Shown piece by piece: positions 58,829-64,000 of a stretch of 64,000 bases of DNA. The first letter of the stretch is position 1. Every line of letters begins with the position of its first letter. Origin of the DNA: Lachnospiraceae bacterium (lineage in GTDB: Bacteria; Bacillota; Clostridia; Lachnospirales; Lachnospiraceae). Position numbers and translations under genes: made by a program. The stretch is from the NCBI GenBank assembly GCA_029224965.1, contig JAQXVO010000030.1, forward strand, positions 124,001 to 188,000. The letters run 5' to 3'. Under the pieces are notes generated by a model. That model saw nothing but the letters and a program-made list of their open reading frames with translations. It was not told the origin of the DNA and did no database searches.

Positions 58829-60742
58829 TTACAGGAACTCCTTCACTGACAGGCAGCGGATGGCATTCAGAACACAGCAGATCATGACGCCGACATCTCC
58901 GACGACAGCGATCCACATGCCGGCCAGACCGGTGGCACCGAGAATCATGCAGAGAATCTTGACTCCGATGGCAAAGACAATATTCTGTCTTACAATACGG
59001 AGGCACTTCCGTGCAATGCCGATGGCCGTGCAGACCTTCTTTGGATCGTCATCCATAAGGACGATGTCCGCAGCTTCAATAGCTGCATCCGAACCCATGG
59101 CACCCATGGCGATCCCGACATCGGCCCGGGAAAGAACCGGCGCATCATTGATGCCATCACCTACGAAGGCTACCGCATCCCTGGGATCCTTTCGTTCCTG
59201 CATGAGACGCTCTATATTTGTCACTTTGTCCTGGGGCAGAAGCTCGGTATGAACCTCATCCAGGCCAAGCTCCCGGCCGACATTCTCCCCGACAGCCTTC
59301 CGGTCTCCGGTCAGCATAACCGTCTTCGTATGCATGGACCTGAGCCGGCCGATCGCTTCGGCGGAATGAGGCTTTACGACATCGGAGATGACGATATGGC
59401 CGGCATAGACTCCGTCGATTGCCACATGAATGATGGTTCCGGTCTGATGGCAGTCGTGCCACTTGGCACCGACCTCATCCATAAGCTTACTGTTTCCGAC
59501 ATAGATGGTCTTACCATTGACCTTTGCACTGACGCCCTTTCCGGCGATCTCCCTTACATCGCTGACCTCACAGTCGTCATCCTCGCTTCCATATTTCTGA
59601 TAGGCCAGGCGGAGAGAATTTGCGATGGGATGGGTTGAGAAATGCTCGACATGGGCGGCCAGATGGAGGAGTTCCTTCTCATCCAGCTTCTCCGGATGGA
59701 CAGCTGTCACTTCAAAGACACCCTTGGTCAGGGTTCCGGTCTTATCGAAAACGACGGTCTTGGTTTCTGCCAGGCTCTCCAGGAAATTCGATCCCTTGAT
59801 CAGAACACCGGCCCGGCTGGCGCCGCCGATTCCTGCAAAGAAGGACAGAGGAATCGAGATCACCAGAGCGCAGGGACAGCTGATAACAAGGAAGATCAAG
59901 GCCCGGTAAAGCCAGGTGATAAATGTAAAGCGTCCGGTCACAAGGAAGATTCCGAATGTCGGAATCAGAGCGAGGGCAATGGCCGCGTAGACGACGATCG
60001 GTGTATAGACGCGGGCGAACTTGGTGATAAAGGCCTCGGAACGGGACTTCCTTGAGGATGCATCCTCGATCATCTCTAGGATCTTCGATGCAGTGGATTC
60101 GCCGAACTCCTTGGTCGTCCGGATCTTTAGAAGGCCATTTGTATTGATGCAGCCGCTGATCACGGAATCTCCGGCATGGACAGACCGGGGAACGCTCTCA
60201 CCGGTCAGGGCCGAGGTATCCAGCATGGCAGTTCCATCCTCAACCGTGCCATCGATCGGAATTTTCTCTCCGGGTCTTACTGTAATCAGGCTTCCGACCT
60301 CGACGTCGTCCGGGTCTGCCTTTCTGAGACCGCCCCTGCCGTCATCGATATTGGCATAGTCCGGCCGGATGTCCATAAGTTCCGTGATATTCCTCCGGCT
60401 CTTTCCGACCGCATAGGACTGGAACCACTCTCCCACCTGGTAGAAAAGCATAACCGCGATGGCTTCGACATAGTCGCCGTCCTGCTTTAAGACAAGGGTC
60501 TCATAGACCGCTAGTCCCAGGGCACCGAGGGTTGCCACTGCCATCAGGAAATGCTCATCAAAAGGTTTTTTCTTCCGGATATTCTTCCACGCCTTCTCGA
60601 GAACGTCATAGCCCACGATCCAGTAGGGAATCTGATAGAGAAGAAAGCGGATCAGGCCGTGAATGGGCAGGAAGTAAAAGAGGATCATCAGACCTGCCGA
60701 GGTCAGGATCCTTGTCAAATTGACCTTCTGTTTCTTATTCAT
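58829..60742 (-). CDS. Heavy-metal P1B-type ATPase (Zn/Cd/Co class)
   Basis: The 637-residue metal pump has about eight membrane helices, the CPC metal motif (SCPCALVISIPLSFFAG near 289), phosphorylation motif DKTGTLTKG near 336, the HP motif in HFSTHPIANS, and GDGINDAPVLSRADVGIAMG. It has no N-terminal metal-binding domain; a separate HMA protein is encoded just upstream. Motifs fit the Zn2+/Cd2+/Pb2+ group (CadA/ZntA-like). It exports metal from the cytoplasm. The likely promoter is upstream of the HMA gene, under the 12-2-12 operator. Confidence 0.93.
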   Translation of the reverse strand: MNKKQKVNLTRILTSAGLMILFYFLPIHGLIRFLLYQIPYWIVGYDVLEKAWKNIRKKKPFDEHFLMAVATLGALGLAVYETLVLKQDGDYVEAIAVMLFYQVGEWFQSYAVGKSRRNITELMDIRPDYANIDDGRGGLRKADPDDVEVGSLITVRPGEKIPIDGTVEDGTAMLDTSALTGESVPRSVHAGDSVISGCINTNGLLKIRTTKEFGESTASKILEMIEDASSRKSRSEAFITKFARVYTPIVVYAAIALALIPTFGIFLVTGRFTFITWLYRALIFLVISCPCALVISIPLSFFAGIGGASRAGVLIKGSNFLESLAETKTVVFDKTGTLTKGVFEVTAVHPEKLDEKELLHLAAHVEHFSTHPIANSLRLAYQKYGSEDDDCEVSDVREIAGKGVSAKVNGKTIYVGNSKLMDEVGAKWHDCHQTGTIIHVAIDGVYAGHIVISDVVKPHSAEAIGRLRSMHTKTVMLTGDRKAVGENVGRELGLDEVHTELLPQDKVTNIERLMQERKDPRDAVAFVGDGINDAPVLSRADVGIAMGAMGSDAAIEAADIVLMDDDPKKVCTAIGIARKCLRIVRQNIVFAIGVKILCMILGATGLAGMWIAVVGDVGVMICCVLNAIRCLSVKEFL

Positions 60743-60845
60743 AGCAAAATCTCCTTCGACCTGGAAAACTCAGAATGCTGTTCATGATCAGTCGGTTTCC
60801 TTCTGTCTTCGGGTTAAAATTCTTTTTGAAAAGTAAAGTATGAAA

Positions 60846-61064
60846 TCAGTCCACAATAACTCCGTCGCTTCCGGAATCTTCAATTCCCTTCTTTAAGAGA
60901 GGAAGCATCTCATCCGGATTGACACCGTCTTCATAATCGACCTTCATCTTCAGAGTCATGAAATTTACAGCACAATCCTTAACGCCGGAAATCTTCTTTA
61001 CAGCTTCTTCCATCTCATTTGCACAGTTTGCGCAGTCCACATCGATCTTGTAGGTCTTTTTCAT
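60846..61064 (-). CDS. HMA-domain metal-binding protein
   Basis: The start at 61064 (MKKTYKIDVDCANCANEMEE) follows AAGGAGG; an in-frame ATG 8 codons earlier lacks a site. The 72-residue protein is one heavy-metal-associated domain with the metal-binding CANC pair at about residues 11-14 and a ferredoxin-like fold. It probably hands metal to the P-type ATPase encoded 100 bases downstream, replacing the domain that pump lacks. Confidence 0.9.
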   Translation of the reverse strand: MKKTYKIDVDCANCANEMEEAVKKISGVKDCAVNFMTLKMKVDYEDGVNPDEMLPLLKKGIEDSGSDGVIVD

Positions 61065-61131
61065 AATGTTCCTCCTTGGGATTCTCACGGAATTCTTTCA
61101 TCTTACCTTGTAAAAAGGTCTGAGACAATTC

Positions 61132-61164
61132 AACAATTAAACATTTGTTTAATTGTTAATTCAA
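61132..61164 (-). promoter_or_regulatory. Promoter and ArsR/SmtB-type 12-2-12 operator of the metal export genes
   Basis: AACAATTAAACA-TT-TGTTTAATTGTT (61132-61157) is a perfect 12-2-12 palindrome, the layout of SmtB/CzrA-type operators. It sits between a -35 box TTGAAT (61159-61164) and a -10 box TTTAAT (61136-61141) spaced 17 bp on the minus strand, so a bound repressor would block RNA polymerase. The ArsR gene at 63468 is a natural candidate regulator. Confidence 0.75.
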
Positions 61165-61300
61165 ATATACTCCCAGGACTTCGAATCGTCAATAGCCTCT
61201 TCAAAAAATCCGGGGAGTATTTATAGAAATTCTGTGATGCGGATGGCCTTTCAGTAAATCTTTATTAGCTCTGCTCTAAATTCAAAGGATCTGAAAGCTG

Positions 61301-61966
61301 TTACTCACCTACTGCCATCTTCTTAACAGTCGCGAATCCCTTCCGAACTGAGGGAATGGCCAGGATGACAAGGGTAATGGCTGCTTCCAGTCCCAGGTAG
61401 GCTCCGTTATAGGCCAGGGAATAGACAACGTCGCTCTTGAAGCCGTAGTCGCTTGCATACATGCCGAAGAAAATCCAGCCGGACAGGAAGGCGAAGAAAT
61501 ATCTGCCCAGGACAGCGGCAATGTAACCCTTGATCAGGCCATTCTTAGACTTGGAGAAAAGTCCGGACAGGCCCAGAGCTCCGAAGGCCAGGATGTAGTC
61601 GGTCAGCATCTGAGGGAAGCTTAAGATATAGGGATCAATCAGCATCTGGAGAATTCCATAGGCAATGCCGGCCAGAATACCATTGGCAGTACCAAACCAG
61701 TAGCCGATCAGAGAAATGAAGAGCATGGAAAGAAGGGTGACAGATCCGCCCATAGGCATCTTGATCAGCTTGATATTTGAGGTCAGAAAGCCGAGTGCAA
61801 TGGCCATGGCAGAAAAGGCGATCTGCTTGACGCTTAATTTCTTTCCGCGGTTGAAGATCAGGTTTCCGATGATGAGAACCAGAATCAGCAGGATGACGAG
61901 TACGGTATAGCCAGCTGTGGTCGGCATAAAGGTGCCGTCTTCCATCTTCTTAACTAAAAATGACAT
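61301..61966 (-). CDS. thiT: ThiT thiamine transporter (ECF S component)
   Basis: The start at 61966 (MSFLVKKMEDGTFMPTTAGY) follows GGGAGG and lies after the riboswitch; an upstream in-frame ATG falls in the leader. The ~221-residue protein has six membrane helices with the ThiT-type core: FSAMAIALGFLTSNIKLIKM, PMGGSVTLLSMLFISLIGYW and GILAGIAYGILQMLIDPYIL. It binds thiamine and works with an ECF energising module encoded elsewhere. A TPP riboswitch directly upstream confirms the vitamin. Confidence 0.95.
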   Translation of the reverse strand: MSFLVKKMEDGTFMPTTAGYTVLVILLILVLIIGNLIFNRGKKLSVKQIAFSAMAIALGFLTSNIKLIKMPMGGSVTLLSMLFISLIGYWFGTANGILAGIAYGILQMLIDPYILSFPQMLTDYILAFGALGLSGLFSKSKNGLIKGYIAAVLGRYFFAFLSGWIFFGMYASDYGFKSDVVYSLAYNGAYLGLEAAITLVILAIPSVRKGFATVKKMAVGE

Positions 61967-62010
61967 AAAAAACCTCCCTTGGCGCGCCAGGGGAGACCAT
62001 TCATTCATAA

Positions 62011-62104
62011 GCTTCCTTGCGCCGGCATTGTCCGGATCAAGTAGGTAAGGGTCAGTGAAGATTTTATAAAGTCTTCACTTCTCAGCGGAATGCACCCCCA
62101 GCAT
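62011..62104 (-). promoter_or_regulatory. TPP riboswitch (THI element)
   Basis: On the minus strand GCTGGGGGTGC, then GCTGAGA, a variable stem GTGAAGACT...ATCTTCAC, ACCCTTACCTACTTGATC and CCGGACAATGCCGGCGCAA followed by GGAAGC match the conserved parts of the thiamine pyrophosphate aptamer in order. It ends 45 bases upstream of thiT and should switch the gene off when TPP is plentiful. Confidence 0.97.
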
Positions 62105-62128
62105 TGATTTAATTGTTAACCGCTGTCT

Positions 62129-62157
62129 ATCCTAACAGTGTCAGGAATCTCTGTCAA
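62129..62157 (-). promoter_or_regulatory. thiT promoter
   Basis: TTGACA (62152-62157) and TAGGAT (62129-62134) are 17 bp apart on the minus strand, about 25 bases upstream of the riboswitch start. Confidence 0.75.
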
Positions 62158-62183
62158 GTTTCAGAAGAATGGTGTAAGTCTGG

Positions 62184-62846
62184 CTATGAGATAAAGTCGA
62201 AAATACTCATCTGACCGGATACCTCTTCGGCCTCAGCCTTCTGACCGCTTCCATTCGATTCGGGCCCATAGTACGGCCCTTGCAATCCAGGCACACGGTC
62301 GATCATCTTAAGCTCAGGCTGGGGACAGGTCAGAAGCTGACCGGCCCGGCTATTATCATAGAGCCAGTCCAAGATCCTGTCCGGATTCAGGATCAGGGGC
62401 ATACGGTCATGAACCGGCATCATCGAATCATTGGCTTCTCTGGTCAGAACCGTGAAGCGGTCTTCCTTTCCGAAGGCATTCCAGATTCCCGCCATACAGA
62501 TGATCTTACGGTCCGGAACCAGGAAGGATACGATCTGCCTGTCTGCATCCCATTCATAAAAATGTTCCGCCGCGATCACACAGCGGCGCCAGCGCATACT
62601 GTCCGCGAAGGATTTCTTCTCAAAGACCGTTTCCGATCTTGCATTGATGAGAAGCTTTGAATCGTAAGAGGGGAAGCCCCACCGCATATCCTCGGCCAGA
62701 ATGCCGGGCTTTCGGCCGGTCAGAATGGTGGAGCGGTCGGACGGATGAATGTCACCGGTCGGGAAAGCGGCTGAGGGATCGATCGTCCCTGCCAGCTCCC
62801 GGATCTCCTGATTCGATTCTTCCGAGACAAAATATCTGCAGCACAT
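62184..62846 (-). CDS. SOS response-associated protein (YedK/HMCES family)
   Basis: The start is placed at the ATG at 62846, with CAGGAGG upstream, because this makes the protein begin Met-Cys-Cys-Arg-Tyr and so exposes the catalytic Cys2 required in this family. The 220-residue protein has NARSETVFEK, HFYEWDAD (catalytic Glu region) and MMPVHDRMPLIL (catalytic His). It forms a thiazolidine bond with abasic sites in single-stranded DNA, shielding them. No LexA-type box was identified. Confidence 0.93.
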   Translation of the reverse strand: MCCRYFVSEESNQEIRELAGTIDPSAAFPTGDIHPSDRSTILTGRKPGILAEDMRWGFPSYDSKLLINARSETVFEKKSFADSMRWRRCVIAAEHFYEWDADRQIVSFLVPDRKIICMAGIWNAFGKEDRFTVLTREANDSMMPVHDRMPLILNPDRILDWLYDNSRAGQLLTCPQPELKMIDRVPGLQGPYYGPESNGSGQKAEAEEVSGQMSIFDFIS

Positions 62847-62942
62847 ACAGCCCGCCTCCTGTTTCAACCATTCCCAAGCCAGTCAAAGCTCTGCCTGATC
62901 ATCTTTTCCTTCTGCTCCAGCTGTCAGCGATAACAGGTGTCC

Positions 62943-63203
62943 TTACTGCTTCTCTTCTTCCAGCGCCTGCTCCACTCCTCTGGCCAGCTGATCTGCACAA
63001 GAGGTAGAACGGAGACCGCACTTATTGCCCTTTAAAATAGAGACCGCCTGCCTGGCATCATATCCTTCCAGGAGTTTGCCAATGGCAGAGGTGTTGCCCG
63101 GACAGCCGCCCACAAAGCGGACATTGTGTAATTTTCCATTGTCCAGATCAAAGGAAATCTCCTGGGAACAGACGCCCCGGGGTCTTACATGATAGGTTTT
63201 CAT
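62943..63203 (-). CDS. TSCPD domain protein (TIGR03905 type)
   Basis: The 86-residue protein begins MKTYHVRPRGVCSQEISFDL, continues with VRFVGGCPGNTSAIGKLLEG and ends with the RSTSCADQLARG motif that names the TSCPD domain. The cysteines could bind metal or act in redox. In other proteins this domain occurs at the C-terminus of ribonucleotide reductases; the stand-alone form has no assigned function. Confidence 0.88.
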   Translation of the reverse strand: MKTYHVRPRGVCSQEISFDLDNGKLHNVRFVGGCPGNTSAIGKLLEGYDARQAVSILKGNKCGLRSTSCADQLARGVEQALEEEKQ

Positions 63204-63231
63204 AGGAAATCCTTTCGTAATTTTTTATAGA

Positions 63232-63381
63232 TTTTGTTCCGATGTCAGCTTCCAGATCGATACCGACTGGAAGCTCGGTCTGATCGGAAGAAACGGCCGT
63301 GGGAAGACGACCCTGCTTCTCATCGAGCACGATTCGGCCTTCTGTGAGGAAATATCGACTAAGACCATAGAAATCTCCTGA
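63232..63381 (+). pseudogene. Remnant of an ABC-F ATPase gene with an internal deletion
   Basis: The plus strand reads FCSDVSFQIDTDWKLGLIGR, NGRGKTTLL (Walker A), then directly LIEHDSAFCEEISTKTIEIS and a stop. The second part corresponds to the switch segment (IVEHDxxFxxxxxTKIIEI) that normally lies about 130 residues after Walker A. The middle of the domain (signature and Walker B) has been lost and the upstream part is missing, so this is a decayed copy. It resembles Vga/Lsa/Msr-type or related ABC-F proteins rather than the gene at 57013. Confidence 0.75.
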
Positions 63382-63467
63382 GTTGTTGAGAGAATTTCAA
63401 ATCGTTATAATAGATATGGTGTATCCAATGATTTCAGATTTCGAATACGAGAATTCAGGAGACCGCA

Positions 63468-63893
63468 ATGGAAACAGATAAGATCGAAGAATCTAAAAAG
63501 GAAAAGCAGTATCCGGAAACGAATTCCATAAAAAAAAGCTCCTCTGATCTTCCCCATCATCACGGGAATTGCAAGGAAGAAGTCCTGAAGGATCTGCCGA
63601 CTGAGGATATGATTCAGGCGGTTTCCGAAGCCATGAAGCAGCTGGGTGATCCCATGCGTCTTCGGATCTTCTGGCTCCTCTGCCACGCCGAGGAGTGCGT
63701 CATCAATATCGCTGCCATTATGGACAGCAGCAGTCCGGCCGTTTCCCATCACCTGAGGCTTCTGAAAAATGCCGGCCTGATCGTATCCGAACGCCACGGC
63801 AAGGAAATGTACTACAAGGCTGCGGATACCGAGCTTGCCCAGAAACTCCACCACGTGATTGAAGATATCGGGCGGATTTCCTGCCCGGAATAA
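63468..63893 (+). CDS. ArsR family metalloregulator
   Basis: Residues ~45-135 of this 141-residue protein form the ArsR winged-helix: MKQLGDPMRLRIFWLLCHAE, ECVINIAAIMD in the position of the ELCVCDL metal site, SSPAVSHHLRLLKNAGLIVS (recognition helix) and ERHGKEMYYKAAD (wing). A His/Cys patch (HHHGNC near residue 25) may add metal ligands, as in CadC-like proteins. It probably represses metal-export genes, with the 12-2-12 operator at 61132 as a likely target. The gene is oriented away from them. Confidence 0.92.
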   Translation: METDKIEESKKEKQYPETNSIKKSSSDLPHHHGNCKEEVLKDLPTEDMIQAVSEAMKQLGDPMRLRIFWLLCHAEECVINIAAIMDSSSPAVSHHLRLLKNAGLIVSERHGKEMYYKAADTELAQKLHHVIEDIGRISCPE

Positions 63894-63903
63894 AGTTATA
63901 CTA

Positions 63904-64000
63904 TTACTCCATGCCCCGGATCCGGGAACGGATCTTCCGTCCGGTCGGTGTGCCGGCCAGGCCGCCGATTCCGGTCTCCCGAATGCTCTCATCCATATTG
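63904..64000 (-). CDS. 3' end of a probable L-serine dehydratase alpha-subunit gene (partial)
   Basis: The minus strand at the window edge encodes MDESIRETGIGGLAGTPTGR followed by KIRSRIRGME and a stop at 63904. The RETGxGGLAxTPTGR(K/R)I ending is typical of the C-terminus of the iron-sulfur L-serine ammonia-lyase alpha chain. Only about 32 residues are visible. Confidence 0.6.
   Translation of the reverse strand, partial: NMDESIRETGIGGLAGTPTGRKIRSRIRGME

Noticed and set aside
1-64000. tRNA or rRNA genes, especially at the element edge as an attachment site
   Set aside because: Scanning the intergenic stretches, including 30942-31050, showed no cloverleaf-like or rRNA sequence; a covariance-model search would be needed to exclude them fully.

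Overview
The window holds two kinds of DNA that meet near position 31,000. From 1 to about 31,040 is an AT-richer accessory block in which every supported gene lies on the minus strand. It has the layout of an integrative and conjugative element (ICE) or integrated plasmid of the Tn1549/RepA_N type found in Firmicutes. From about 31,050 to the end is GC-richer chromosome with housekeeping genes: rho, malic enzyme, pyruvate:ferredoxin oxidoreductase, argC, proA, cardiolipin synthase, ThiT and a manganese-dependent pyrophosphatase. The gene set, strong AGGAGG ribosome binding sites, DUF4364, QueT, PFOR and the TPP riboswitch point to an anaerobic Clostridia-class Firmicute, probably Lachnospiraceae. 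That assignment is inferred from gene content, not from a marker gene.

Element, read in its direction of transcription (right to left): small unknown genes (30.9-28.5 kb); parA-parB partition genes (27.8-26.0 kb); unknown and small membrane proteins (26.0-23.6 kb); a short RepA_N-like protein and the full replication initiator RepA, whose reading frame contains a five-unit 23-bp palindromic iteron array (23.6-22.1 kb); a membrane-anchored surface protein; a 2,031-residue thioester/VaFE-repeat wall-anchored adhesin (20.8-14.7 kb); three small genes; a 3,503-residue RadC/methylase/helicase protein (13.7-3.2 kb) with a TnpV-like ORF nested in another frame; and the start of a type IV secretion cluster (VirB2-like, VirB6-like, PrgI/VirB3, first codons of a probable VirB4) that runs off the left edge.

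The most striking signal is a 19-bp palindrome, TGTGTCAGAWTCTGACACA. It occurs 17 times (12 perfect, 5 with one or two changes), always inside coding sequence, always in the same frame (VS[D/E/K]SDT), in seven different element genes including parB, and I found none in the chromosomal half. Many copies sit in 39-bp tandem units. In the adhesin, one VaFE repeat carries the palindrome while its sister repeat has ordinary sequence of identical length at the same place, so the site was gained without an insertion. I propose a DNA-level function, with a distributed centromere read by the element's ParB as the leading but untested model.

Chromosomal half: rho (minus), malic enzyme and a DUF4364 protein (plus), queT with a possible preQ1 riboswitch, a heterodimeric ABC exporter, a MATE exporter, a YoaK/DUF1275 protein, argC, cls, an HD-domain protein, an unusual nitrilase-HD fusion, proA, a flavin reductase, a CBS/DRTGG pyrophosphatase, a coiled-coil membrane protein, nifJ, an ABC-F ATPase, a metal P-type ATPase with its HMA partner under an ArsR-type operator, thiT with a clear TPP riboswitch, an HMCES/YedK protein, a TSCPD protein, the remnant of a second ABC-F gene, an ArsR regulator and the 3' end of a probable serine dehydratase gene.
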